64,000 nt of DNA from JAKOWB01 sp038363005 (GTDB lineage Bacteria > Pseudomonadota > Alphaproteobacteria > Kiloniellales > JACOMY01), in assembly GCA_038363005.1 (NCBI GenBank), contig JBBQBI010000001.1:248001-312000 (forward strand), given 5' to 3'. The stretch's first letter is position 1, and every line of letters begins with the position of its first letter. The position numbers were made by a program, and so were the translations under genes. Under the pieces are notes generated by a model. It was not told where the DNA came from. It worked only from the letters and a program-made list of their open reading frames with translations, and searched no databases. This document shows positions 26,674 to 37,962 of this stretch, piece by piece.

Positions 26674-27867
26674 CTATTTGCGGGTGAGATCGAAGGTGGC
26701 GACGCCCTCGGTCGGGCGCTGCCGATTGCGGAAATCCGGGTGCGCGAGGGTGCGCTGGACATCCTCCGCGCCCTCCTGCCAGTGCTCCTGGACCGAGAGG
26801 CGGGAGAACTCGTAGTCCATGGAGTGCAGGGTATAGGCCTCCGGCCGGTTGATCAGGTGCACGATGGTCACCGCGGCATCGCAGCTCCAGTCCGCCAGCG
26901 ACCGGGCATCGTCGCTGTCGCGCAGTGCCGCCGGCAGGCGCTCGATCAGCCGGCGGGCGGCGCGGCGCAGGGTCTGCAGCTCCTTGAAGGTCGTGGTGTT
27001 GAGGCGTGTGCGGCTGGAGTAACGAATCGCCTTCTCGCGCAGGGCAACCTCGAACAGCGTCTTGGGCACCGGGCCCTCGGCGCTGAAGAGATCGACCTGG
27101 AAAACGCACATGTCGCGGCGTGGGCCGGAAAACTCGAGCACGTACTGCAGCGGCGTGTTGGAGACCAAGCCGCCGTCCCAATAGCACTCCTCGTCGATGG
27201 TGACCGGCGGAAAGCCTGGCGGCAGGGCGCCCGAGGCCATGATGTGTTCTGGGCGCAGCGTGTCGCGCTCGCTGTCGAAGTAGGCGAAGTTGCCGCTGGA
27301 CAGCGCCACGGCGCCGACGCTGAGGCGCGGACCCTCGCTGGCCAGGTAGTCGAAATCCACCAGCGCCTCGAGCGTCGCCTTCAAGGGCGCCGTGTCATAG
27401 AGGCTGAGCGCCTGCGGGGCGCCGGCGGGCCACAGCAGCGGCGAGGGAATGCGCGGCTTGAAGAAGCCGGGGATGCCGAGCGCCGAGGTGATCAGGGCGC
27501 TGCTCTCGTTGAACAGGCGGCGGGTCTGGTCGCCGCGCAGCAGCGGCTCGCCCTCCAGGTTGGCCGAGACGCCGTCCCAGAACTGGCGCAGGCGCTCGAC
27601 CCGGCGCTCCGGCGGGTTGCCGGCGATGATTGCGGCATTGATCGCGCCGATCGAGATGCCGGCGATCCATTCCGGGCGATAGCCGGCGGCGTGCAGCGCG
27701 GCATAGGCGCCGGCCTGATAGGCCCCGAGCGCACCACCGCCCTGTAGCACCAGCACCTGCTGCTCGGGCTCGCTGTGCTGGGCGCGGGTCGCGGCACTGG
27801 GCCGTCGCGCCGGCGGCGCGGTCTTGGGGGCCAGGGTTTTACGGGTTGGGATCTTGCGGGCGACCAA
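26674..27867 (-). CDS. patatin-like phospholipase family protein (DUF3734 type)
   Basis: A 397-residue patatin-fold lipid acyl hydrolase. A basic/Pro-rich N-terminus precedes the oxyanion loop [11 protein letters not shown], the nucleophile elbow GISIGAIN and the dyad aspartate in [12 protein letters not shown]. The C-terminal part after the patatin domain ([14 protein letters not shown]...RLSVQEHW) fits the DUF3734 extension. The most credible start is TTG at 27865-27867, with AAGGAG at the right distance; in-frame sequence further upstream is unconserved. It is probably co-transcribed with the hydroxybutyrate dehydrogenase gene, which hints at storage-lipid turnover. Confidence 0.82.
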   Translation of the reverse strand: MVARKIPTRKTLAPKTAPPARRPSAATRAQHSEPEQQVLVLQGGGALGAYQAGAYAALHAAGYRPEWIAGISIGAINAAIIAGNPPERRVERLRQFWDGVSANLEGEPLLRGDQTRRLFNESSALITSALGIPGFFKPRIPSPLLWPAGAPQALSLYDTAPLKATLEALVDFDYLASEGPRLSVGAVALSSGNFAYFDSERDTLRPEHIMASGALPPGFPPVTIDEECYWDGGLVSNTPLQYVLEFSGPRRDMCVFQVDLFSAEGPVPKTLFEVALREKAIRYSSRTRLNTTTFKELQTLRRAARRLIERLPAALRDSDDARSLADWSCDAAVTIVHLINRPEAYTLHSMDYEFSRLSVQEHWQEGAEDVQRTLAHPDFRNRQRPTEGVATFDLTRK

Positions 27868-27928
27868 GGCGATCTCCTTGGGTGAAAGGGAATAGATAGG
27901 CTGTGCTGCAGCGCGGCATAACCGGGCT

Positions 27929-27943
27929 GGGGCAAATTGCCCC
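27929..27943 (+). promoter_or_regulatory. 15-bp perfect palindrome between divergent genes
   Basis: GGGGCAAATTGCCCC is a perfect dyad in the 248-bp space between the patatin-like gene and ppdK. It is a plausible operator, but no regulator can be named. A second, looser stem (AGGTGGC/GCCACCT) lies about 100 bp further toward ppdK. Confidence 0.45.
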
Positions 27944-28115
27944 ACAGTTGGAGAGGGTCTGACCCCTCCGAGGGGGTGGGGTTGCCAGCCCGCCGCTGCT
28001 GCACTGCGGAAAACTGTTGCCCCGCCGGGGCGTTGCCGCTTAGGTGGCGCCGCCCTGGAGGCCACCTGAGCGGCGCGGGGCGGAGGCAGACCAGGCACAG
28101 GGCGGAGCAGCGACG

Positions 28116-30788
<2,673 letters not shown>

Positions 30789-30855
30789 CAGAGACGACAT
30801 AACCAATTAGGTGAATTGATCGAAAGATATTTCACCTTCTACGCGAGTGTGTTAG

Positions 30856-33800
30856 GTGGGGGCTTCACTTGGGGGAGTGAAGCTCTTGAAGTCATGTGCC
30901 AATCCCTGGATTGCCGGCGGGCAATCAGGAAAAGACCCGCGGTGTTCCGGGCTTCGGGTCCGTGGGTTTCGTCGTCATCAGGCAGGTGCTGCGTCGGTGC
31001 TGGCCCTGTCGATCGCCCTTGGTGGCGGCTCGGCGCGCGCCTTCGACGATTGTGGACTGGTTGGTGCCGGCGGCACGGCAACCTGCAATGCGGCCAACGA
31101 GACCGCGCCGGGCGCCTTTGACGATGCCGATGGCATCACCTACCAAACCAACGACCTGACGATTCTGCACAGCGGCGGCAGTGCTGGCACGCAGTTCATC
31201 CGCTCCGGCGGCAGCTTTTCGGCCTTCGGCGCGCTCAGCATCACCAATCTAGCCGGCGCCTCCATCACGGAGACGTTGGGCGGCACCGAGGCCGGCATCT
31301 TCGCTTCCAGCAGCGACGGGCCGCTGACCATCACCAACGACGGCTCGATCACCACGAACAGCACCGGCGTTCGTGGCATCGCCGTGCTCTACGGCGCCGG
31401 TGGCAGCGAGATCACCAACAGCGGCCTGATCGTCACCAAGGCGAACAAGTCCAACGGAATCGAGGCCAGCCTCAGCTATGGCAGTGGCGATCTGACCATC
31501 AGCCACAGCGGCAGCATCACCACCGAGGTGGGCGGCATCGGCATCTCCGCCTACAGCCTGATCGGCGACATCGACGTCACCGTCACCGGCAACATCACCA
31601 GCATGGGCTCCGGCGTCTTCGCCACCACCAGCGGCGGGCCGGGCTTCACCAGCCTGAACGCCATGGGCGCGCCGCAGATCACCATCGGCCTGGACCGGGC
31701 GACCATCGCCGCCACCGGCAGCGGTGGCGATGCTGGCATCAATGTCTTTTCCGGCAACGCCGACGTCGAGGTGACGGTCGGCGCCGATGGCACGATCAAC
31801 AGCTTCGCCGAGCTGACCGATGGCATCTTCGTGTTCGGCGGCGACCTGATCACCGTCCACCACGCTGGCGCCATCACGACCAGTGGCGATGCCGGCAAGG
31901 GGATGAACCTGGTCAGTAGCTATGGCTCGATCTATGTCGACATGGCGGGGTCCATCACCACCAGCAACGACGGCGCGACCGGGATCTTCGAAACGGTGTC
32001 CCGCGAGGGGCTGCTGAGCGCGTCGCTGACGACGCCGGCGCGCGTCACCACGTCCGGCGACTTTGCCCATGGCATACACCTGCGCGGCGAGGCCGATGCC
32101 TTCTTCACGGTGGCCGGCATTGTCACCACGCATGGCGACGGCGCGGATGCCATCCACTCCGAGGTGTCAGACTGCAGCAGCATCGACGTCGGCGGCACGG
32201 CGCAGGCGACAGGCGACGGTTCGGCCGGCATCTACCTGACCCTGACCAACTTCAACGGCGGCGGCTTCGCGCCGCCGCCGGAGCCGACGAAGGGAGCAGC
32301 CCTGGCGCCGACACCAGCCTGCCAGCCCGGCCACCATGGCGACATCGTCATCGACGGCCTGGTGCAGGGCGGCTACGAGACCGACAGCATCGGCTCGCGC
32401 GGTGCCGGCATTTCCATCGTCGACCCAAATCTCAGCGTCCTGGTGGACCCGCTGCTGGTCGATATCGAGAATCGCGGCCGGATCGGTGCGCTGTCCGATG
32501 TCGCCATCGTGACCGACCTGGATGGCGCGCGCGTCGGCGTCGACATCATCAACAGCGGCGTCATGACCGGCGTGCTGGAGCTGCGCTCCGCAGGCGAGAA
32601 CAACAGCATCGTCAACAGCGGCCTCTGGGCGATCCGCGGCTTCGCCGACAGCGACGGCGACGGCGTGCGGGACAGCGAGCGGGTGGCGGTAAGCATCTTC
32701 GACGGCGACGACGACCTTTTCACCAATCTGTCGGTAGGCGTGATCTCGCTGCTCAGCAGCCCTGGCACGGATATCGGTGGCGCCGGGGTGGAAGAGGCAG
32801 AGATCCTTGGTCTTGAAGTGCTGCGCAATGCCGGCACCATCACCATGGCCGATGCCGCGACCGGCTTCGGCGCGGCAGTGGCCGGCGACCGCCTGCTGCT
32901 GGTCGGCAGGCTGGAGAGCCTGGATGGCGTGTTGCGCCTGGATTCGCGCCTCGATGCCGGCGGGCCGGGCAACCAGCTGACCGACCGCTTTCTGGTGCAG
33001 GGTGACGTTATCGGCACGACGCGGGTCTTCGTCAGCAATGCCGGCGGACTTGGCGCCTTGACCGGCACCGCGGCGAACGAGGGCATCTCGATCATCCAGG
33101 TCTCGGGGCAGGCAGAGGCGACATCCTTTGTCCTGGGCGGCCAGGTGGTCGGCGGCGCCTATCTCTACGAGCTCAACGCCTTCGACCCGGCGGCATCGGA
33201 TGACGCCGAGATCGATCCGCGGCTGGGCGCGCCCGACTTCTGGGATTTCCGGCTGCAGAGCACGGGCCAGATCTTCGCCGGGACCTCGGAATACCCGCTG
33301 ATCGGGCTGGCGGCGCAGCAGCTGTTCTGGACCGACCTGGACGTGCTGCATCGGCGCATGGGTGAGCTGCGCGTCGTCATCGACGATCCCTTCCGCTTCC
33401 AGGTCCAGCCGGGCGCGGCGAGCGCCAGCATGGCCGGCCAGAGCGCAGCAGCCGGCGCGGTCGACACGCAGGTCGCAGTCCGTCCGGGCGCCGGCGAGGG
33501 CGGGCCCGAGGGCGCCTGGTTCAAGGGCTACGGCAGCGAGTTTGAGATCTCGGCGGGCAGTGGTTTTGGCCAGGACACCTATGGCGGCATCGCCGGCTAC
33601 GACCTGGGCGTGGAGAACGCCTTCAGTGACGGCGACCTGCTGCTGCTCGGCCCCACCCTGGGCATCGCCGGCAGCCGGGTGAAATTCAACGGCAGCGCCT
33701 CGACCCTCTCGCTGGACGTCTATCGCTTTGGCGGCTATGCGGTCTACTTCGATGGTCCCTTCTACCTCGATGGCGTGGCCAAGCTGGATTGGGCGGACGG

Positions 33801-34296
33801 GACTTTCGTGGCGCCCGCGTCGAGCACCGAGGCGGAGGTAACCAGGGTGACCGCCGGCATCAGCCTGGAGACCGGCTACACCTATATGCTGGATGCGGCG
33901 AACTTCCTCGAGCCGCAGCTGCAGCTGGCCTACAGCCATAGCTGGGGCGACAGCTTTCGCGACGGGGCGGGCGTCGAGGTCACACTGAACGACAACGACA
34001 GCCTGATCGGTCGGCTGGGCTTCCGCGCCGGCACGGTCGTGAAGACGGGAACGCGGGGCCGCTTTGCCCCCTATCTGCAGGCCAGCGTGCTGCACGAGTT
34101 CCTGGGCGACAGCGCGGCAAGCGTGAGCGACCTGACCTTCGATGCCTCGCTGCAAGGCACCAGCTACGAGGTCGGCCTTGGCGCCCACGCGGCCGATCTG
34201 GCCAGTAACCTGTCGGTCTATACGGACCTGCTGTATCGCTTCGGCGACGAGGTGCAGGGGGTCAAGGGACTGATCGGATTGCGCTACAGCTGGTGA
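30856..34296 (+). CDS. autotransporter (type Va) outer-membrane adhesin-like protein
   Basis: A 1146-residue protein with an extended N-terminus and a hydrophobic signal segment (residues ~45-63, AASVLALSIALGGGSARA), then a passenger full of short repeats such as ITNDGSITTNSTGV and SGDAGKGMNLVSSYGSI, typical of a right-handed beta-helix. A Pro-rich insertion (GFAPPPEPTKGAALAPTP) occurs near residue 480. From about residue 890 (GAWFKGYGSEFEISAG) the autotransporter beta-barrel begins and ends in an aromatic residue, RYSW. The start is uncertain: GTG at 30856 gives the long leader, and a shorter start inside it is possible. Ligand unknown. Confidence 0.85.
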   Translation: MGASLGGVKLLKSCANPWIAGGQSGKDPRCSGLRVRGFRRHQAGAASVLALSIALGGGSARAFDDCGLVGAGGTATCNAANETAPGAFDDADGITYQTNDLTILHSGGSAGTQFIRSGGSFSAFGALSITNLAGASITETLGGTEAGIFASSSDGPLTITNDGSITTNSTGVRGIAVLYGAGGSEITNSGLIVTKANKSNGIEASLSYGSGDLTISHSGSITTEVGGIGISAYSLIGDIDVTVTGNITSMGSGVFATTSGGPGFTSLNAMGAPQITIGLDRATIAATGSGGDAGINVFSGNADVEVTVGADGTINSFAELTDGIFVFGGDLITVHHAGAITTSGDAGKGMNLVSSYGSIYVDMAGSITTSNDGATGIFETVSREGLLSASLTTPARVTTSGDFAHGIHLRGEADAFFTVAGIVTTHGDGADAIHSEVSDCSSIDVGGTAQATGDGSAGIYLTLTNFNGGGFAPPPEPTKGAALAPTPACQPGHHGDIVIDGLVQGGYETDSIGSRGAGISIVDPNLSVLVDPLLVDIENRGRIGALSDVAIVTDLDGARVGVDIINSGVMTGVLELRSAGENNSIVNSGLWAIRGFADSDGDGVRDSERVAVSIFDGDDDLFTNLSVGVISLLSSPGTDIGGAGVEEAEILGLEVLRNAGTITMADAATGFGAAVAGDRLLLVGRLESLDGVLRLDSRLDAGGPGNQLTDRFLVQGDVIGTTRVFVSNAGGLGALTGTAANEGISIIQVSGQAEATSFVLGGQVVGGAYLYELNAFDPAASDDAEIDPRLGAPDFWDFRLQSTGQIFAGTSEYPLIGLAAQQLFWTDLDVLHRRMGELRVVIDDPFRFQVQPGAASASMAGQSAAAGAVDTQVAVRPGAGEGGPEGAWFKGYGSEFEISAGSGFGQDTYGGIAGYDLGVENAFSDGDLLLLGPTLGIAGSRVKFNGSASTLSLDVYRFGGYAVYFDGPFYLDGVAKLDWADGTFVAPASSTEAEVTRVTAGISLETGYTYMLDAANFLEPQLQLAYSHSWGDSFRDGAGVEVTLNDNDSLIGRLGFRAGTVVKTGTRGRFAPYLQASVLHEFLGDSAASVSDLTFDASLQGTSYEVGLGAHAADLASNLSVYTDLLYRFGDEVQGVKGLIGLRYSW

Positions 34297-34302
34297 GGTT
34301 TG

Positions 34303-34417
34303 GCCACGAGTCGCTGCCCGACGCCGGGCTGATGCCGCGGTGCTTCGCTGACGATAGTTTCAAGTTCGTCGTAAAAGATTCAAGATTTGCCTGTATTTAG
34401 CTGGCCCGACTCGTGGC
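34303..34417 (+). repeat. separated 11-bp inverted repeat with GANTC sites
   Basis: GCCACGAGTCG (34303-34313) is matched by its exact reverse complement CGACTCGTGGC (34407-34417), 93 bp away. Each arm contains a GANTC site, and a third, GATTC, lies between them near 34377. The segment is in the 216-bp gap between the autotransporter and the next membrane protein gene and otherwise shows no coding sequence. Confidence 0.55.
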
Positions 34418-34512
34418 AGTGCGCACATTTTGACGCAGTGGCGCTTTGCCGGGGCGGGGCGCCATCGTGTAGTGTTGAACAACCGCACGCTTTGCGGGGA
34501 AAAGGGGGTCAA

Positions 34513-34941
34513 ATGGGTGGTGCATTTTGGGTAACTATCATCTTCCTCATCCTCACCGGCGTGCTGGCCGCGGCCGGCATGATTGCCGCCAAGCGGCCTG
34601 ATGCCGGCGCGGTGATCAGCAAGCTGGTGCCCTTCCAGGGTATCATCGGCGTGCTGGCGCTGCTGTGGGGCGGCTACAACCTGATTCAGATCCTGACCAG
34701 CGGCATGCTGAGCCTGTTCAGCTATGTCCCGGTCATGATGCTGCTGACGATTGCTGCCGCGGTACTGATGATCCTGCTGGGTCTGCTGTTCAGCTGGGGC
34801 CTGATCGCCAAGGTCACCGGCAAGACCGATGGTGGCGCGGGGCTGGCGAAGCTGGCGCGGATCCAGGGCCCGCTGGGCGTCCTGACGATCATCGTCGCTC
34901 TGCTGCTGGTCATCCTGACCCTGTTCAATATCGCGATCTAG
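34513..34941 (+). CDS. four-helix membrane protein of unknown function
   Basis: A 142-residue, strongly hydrophobic protein with about four transmembrane segments (residues ~5-25, 38-60, 68-95 and 118-141). The ATG at 34513 follows AAAAGGGGG. Its middle (FQGIIGVLALLWGGYNLIQI) resembles the corresponding part of the next membrane protein (LAQGVLGLLTLAWGLYCLVV), so the two appear to be paralogues. A good terminator follows. Function is not recognised. Confidence 0.75.
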   Translation: MGGAFWVTIIFLILTGVLAAAGMIAAKRPDAGAVISKLVPFQGIIGVLALLWGGYNLIQILTSGMLSLFSYVPVMMLLTIAAAVLMILLGLLFSWGLIAKVTGKTDGGAGLAKLARIQGPLGVLTIIVALLLVILTLFNIAI

Positions 34942-34965
34942 CCATCACGCAACGGAGTGATCGGC

Positions 34966-34994
34966 AAGGGCGGCCCCCTGTGGGGCCGCCCTTT
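34966..34994 (+). terminator. rho-independent terminator
   Basis: 12-bp perfect arms AAGGGCGGCCCC (34966-34977) and GGGGCCGCCCTT (34982-34993) with a CTGT loop. The T-run is short, but the stem is very stable. Confidence 0.85.
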
Positions 34995-35116
34995 GTCCGT
35001 GCGCGGTCGGTCCCGCCGCGTGATCCCGGTAGCAGGGCCGACTTGCAGGCGGGCGCGGCTGGCCTACAATCACGGGTATTGCCGGGGTCGCCTGGACGAG
35101 GGAACGGAGTCAAACC

Positions 35117-35632
35117 ATGAGCTGGCAGGATTGGATTCTTTTCGTGCTGCTGTTGCTGTCCAGCGGCATGGTGCTGGCTGGACAGAAGCTGATGGCCATG
35201 CCGCAGTTCCAGAAGTCGCAGCTCCAGCTCAAGCTGGCGCAGGGCGTCCTGGGGCTGCTGACCTTGGCCTGGGGCCTCTATTGCCTGGTCGTGTTCCTGA
35301 CCAGCCGCTACGGCTTCTTCACCATCGTCTTCGTGCTGTCGCTGCTGCTGGCGATCGCGCTGGGCCTGCTGCTGGGTTATCGCCTGATCCGCAAGCAGGC
35401 GGCGGCGACCGGCGCAGCGGAGACTGGCGACAGGGTTGAGGCCAAGCTGTCGCGCAACCAGGTGGCGCTTGGTGTCGCCGGCCTGGTCGCCGTGGTGCTG
35501 CTGCTGCTGTTCGAGATCAGCGGACCCAGCGCCGTCAGTGGGACGATGCCGATGCCGGTGCCGACACCGCGCACGACACCGATGCCGCTGCCCACGCCCG
35601 TACCGCTGCCGATCCCGACGCCGACGCCCTAG
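35117..35632 (+). CDS. membrane protein with proline/threonine repeat tail
   Basis: A 171-residue protein related to the membrane protein encoded just upstream. It has about four hydrophobic segments and, unlike that paralogue, ends in a low-complexity tail of Pro-Met/Pro-Thr/Pro-Leu dipeptides (from about residue 142: MPMPVPTPRTTPMPLPTP and on). Such tails often form extended, wall- or periplasm-spanning linkers, but topology is not certain. ATG with GAACGGAG upstream. The stop is 14 bp before meaB; a functional link to MeaB is not evident. Confidence 0.72.
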   Translation: MSWQDWILFVLLLLSSGMVLAGQKLMAMPQFQKSQLQLKLAQGVLGLLTLAWGLYCLVVFLTSRYGFFTIVFVLSLLLAIALGLLLGYRLIRKQAAATGAAETGDRVEAKLSRNQVALGVAGLVAVVLLLLFEISGPSAVSGTMPMPVPTPRTTPMPLPTPVPLPIPTPTP

Positions 35633-35645
35633 CGGGTCCAGGTCG

Positions 35646-36578
35646 ATGGCCAAGGCGCTCGACGCCGTCGCGCGGGGCGGCAAGGCGGCGGTTGCCCGCG
35701 CCCTGGCACTGCTCGAGGTCGACCCGAGCGGCATCGAGTCCCTGGCCCTGCTGGAAGACGCCTGGCAGGTGCCGCGGGCCCAGGTGATCGGCATCACCGG
35801 CCCCCCGGGTGTTGGCAAGTCGACCTTGACCGGCGCCCTGCTGGCCGAAGCGCGACGGCGTGGCCAGCGTGTCGCGGTGGTGGCCGTCGATCCCTCGTCC
35901 CGCGCCAGCGGCGGCGCGCTGTTGGGCGATCGCCTGCGGCTCGACAGCGACCCGGACGACCAGGACTGCTTCGTACGGTCCATGGCGGCGCGCCATCGGC
36001 TGGGCGGCCTGGCGGGCGAGACTTTTGCCGCCGTGGTGCTGCTGCGGGCGCTTTATGACCTAGTGCTGGTGGAGACCGTCGGCGTCGGCCAGTCGGAAAC
36101 CGATGTGGCCGAGCTGGCGGACACGGTGATCTTCTGCGTGCAGCCGGCGTCGGGCGACGCCGTGCAGTTCATGAAGGCGGGCATCGTCGAGATCCCCGAT
36201 ATCGCGGTGGTGACCAAGGCAGATCTGGGTAGCGCGGTGCAGCGCGCACTCGGCGACCTAAAGGGCGCCCTGAGCCTGGCGCGCCCGGCCAGCGACTGGA
36301 GCGTCGCCTGCCTGGCGCTGGCGGCCCGGGCACCGGGCGCCGCAGAGACGCTGCTGGCGGTGGCCGGGCAGCATTGGGCCTATCTTGCCAGCGAGGGCCG
36401 CTTGCAGTTGCGGCGACAGCGTCAGGCCGTGGCCTGGCTGACCGCCGCGCTGCGGGAAACCTATGGCCGCTGGGGCCTGGCGCGGGTGACGGGCCAGCTG
36501 GCCGAGCGCAGCGAGCTTTCACCCTTCAGCCGCCTGGCTGCCCTGGGTCGGCGCATCGAAGGAGACGAGGCGCCGTGA
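35646..36578 (+). CDS. meaB: methylmalonyl-CoA mutase-associated GTPase MeaB (ArgK family)
   Basis: A 310-residue G3E-type P-loop GTPase. Walker A is GPPGVGKST (52-60), the metal-binding region is VAVDPSSRASGGALLGDRLR, the switch aspartate/glutamate region is VLVETVGVGQSE, and the guanine base motif is the TKAD variant. MeaB guards cobalamin-dependent acyl-CoA mutases and assists cofactor loading and repair. No mutase gene is in this window, so the partner must lie elsewhere. The ATG at 35646 aligns with the family N-terminus. The stop overlaps the following HIT gene (GTGA). Confidence 0.88.
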   Translation: MAKALDAVARGGKAAVARALALLEVDPSGIESLALLEDAWQVPRAQVIGITGPPGVGKSTLTGALLAEARRRGQRVAVVAVDPSSRASGGALLGDRLRLDSDPDDQDCFVRSMAARHRLGGLAGETFAAVVLLRALYDLVLVETVGVGQSETDVAELADTVIFCVQPASGDAVQFMKAGIVEIPDIAVVTKADLGSAVQRALGDLKGALSLARPASDWSVACLALAARAPGAAETLLAVAGQHWAYLASEGRLQLRRQRQAVAWLTAALRETYGRWGLARVTGQLAERSELSPFSRLAALGRRIEGDEAP

Positions 36579-36997
36579 CACACGATGCCAATTGCATCTT
36601 CTGCCGGATCGTCGCCGGACAGATCCCCTGCCATCGGCTGTGCGAGGACGCGAGCACATTGGCCTTCCTGGATATCAACCCGGCGAACCCCGGCCATGCC
36701 CTGGTGATCTGCAAGGCGCATTACCCGAATCTTTTCGATACGCCACCGGCAATCCTGGCTGACGTCGCTGTCACGGTGCAGCGCGTGGCACGGGCGGTGC
36801 GCGACGAGCTGCAGCCCGACGGCCTGAACATCCTGCAGGCCAACGGACTGGGCGCGGCGCAGTCGGTGTTCCACCTGCATCTGCATGTGCTGCCGCGGCG
36901 CACCGACGATGCCCTGCTGATGAACTGGGGGCTGCGACCGGGTGATCCGGCCGTGCTGGCGGCGCTGGCCGAGCGGTTGCGCCGCCGCCTGAGCTAG
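36575..36997 (+). CDS. HIT family protein
   Basis: A 140-residue histidine-triad nucleotide hydrolase/transferase. It starts with GTG overlapping the meaB stop and has CIFC near residues 7-10 and the triad His100-x-His102-x-His104 in HLHLHVLP. The body (IPCHRLCEDASTLAFLDI, NPGHALVICKAHY) is typical of the HinT/Hit branch acting on nucleoside phosphoramidates or dinucleotides. The second half ends in a basic RLRRRLS. It converges on ygfZ with a 4-bp overlap. Confidence 0.88.
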   Translation: MTHDANCIFCRIVAGQIPCHRLCEDASTLAFLDINPANPGHALVICKAHYPNLFDTPPAILADVAVTVQRVARAVRDELQPDGLNILQANGLGAAQSVFHLHLHVLPRRTDDALLMNWGLRPGDPAVLAALAERLRRRLS

Positions 36998-37896
36998 CCG
37001 CCGGTTGCCGCGGCCGGTGGCCTGAACCAGACAGGCCGCTGCACTGTTATCTGCGCTTCGCCGGCGAGCAGCGGCAGGTCGTTGTCGAGCACGTCGAGTC
37101 TGAGCAGGGCCAGGGCCAGGCCTTCGCCGCCGGAGCGTAGCTCGCCGACCTCGCGGCCGCCCTGCAGGACCGGGGTGCCCGACGGCGGTGTGGTCCCTTC
37201 GACGGTCACCGGCAGCAGACGCCGCTTGATCAGGGCGCGGTACTTGGTGCGGGCGGTGAGTTCCTGCCCCATCCAGCAGCCCTTGTCCCAGGCGATGCCG
37301 GCCAACTCGTCGAAGCCGTTTTCCAGCAGGATCGACTTGTCCACCAGCAGGTCGCGGCTGCCGTCGGGGACGCCCTCGGCCAGGCGCAGGCTGTCCCAGC
37401 CGGCGCGCGACGCGGCGGTGAAGCCGGCCTCGGCCAGCAGGGCGGGCGCGGCGCTGCGCGGCAGTAGCGCGCGGGCACCCAGGGCGATGCGCCGGGGATC
37501 GACGAAGGCGAGGCCGCCGGCGAAGGGCGCCAGGGCGCCGGCTACGGCCGGCAAGCCAAGGCGCGACAGCGCGTCGGGCCCCCAGAGGACGGCTACGGCA
37601 TAGTCGGCGGTGGCGTCCGCCAGCTCGACCTTGGAGCGTAGGCGGTACATCTTGAGGCGGCGCAGCAGGTCGTCGAGGCGGGCAGCCTCGCCTTCCAGCA
37701 GCAGCGTTTCGCCGGCCGTAACGATGAAGAAATCGTGCAGGTATTTGCCCTGTGGGGTCAGGAAGGCGGCCCAGAGCGCGCGCTCCGGCGTCGCCTGGGC
37801 AACGTCATTGGACACCAGACCTTGCAGGAAGGCCACACGGTCGGGGCCGGCGAGGCGGAGGACGCCGCGGTCCTCCAGCAGGGTGGCGTCGGTCAT
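36994..37896 (-). CDS. ygfZ: YgfZ/GcvT domain folate-dependent Fe-S protein
   Basis: A 300-residue GcvT-fold protein carrying the YgfZ signature KGCWMGQE (205-212) followed by LTARTKY. YgfZ-type proteins use folate to help repair or mature certain Fe-S enzymes such as MiaB. The start ATG at 37896 gives the standard N-terminus (LLEDRGVLRLAGPDRVAFLQGLVSND), which matches the family beginning. Convergent with the HIT gene; its promoter region abuts the glycosyltransferase gene. Confidence 0.88.
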   Translation of the reverse strand: MTDATLLEDRGVLRLAGPDRVAFLQGLVSNDVAQATPERALWAAFLTPQGKYLHDFFIVTAGETLLLEGEAARLDDLLRRLKMYRLRSKVELADATADYAVAVLWGPDALSRLGLPAVAGALAPFAGGLAFVDPRRIALGARALLPRSAAPALLAEAGFTAASRAGWDSLRLAEGVPDGSRDLLVDKSILLENGFDELAGIAWDKGCWMGQELTARTKYRALIKRRLLPVTVEGTTPPSGTPVLQGGREVGELRSGGEGLALALLRLDVLDNDLPLLAGEAQITVQRPVWFRPPAAATGG

Positions 37897-37962
37897 GGCG
37901 ATCGATATGGCCCGATGATGGCGGCTTGGCAAGGTTGGGGGCGCTGCCTATAAGCCCGGGCC

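Noticed and set aside
26654..27187. 177-residue alternative frame within the patatin-like gene
   Set aside because: Out of frame with the intact patatin motifs and free of recognisable features.
32167..34188. 673-residue frame antisense to the autotransporter
   Set aside because: Composition typical of reverse-strand reading of GC-rich genes; no start signal or motif.
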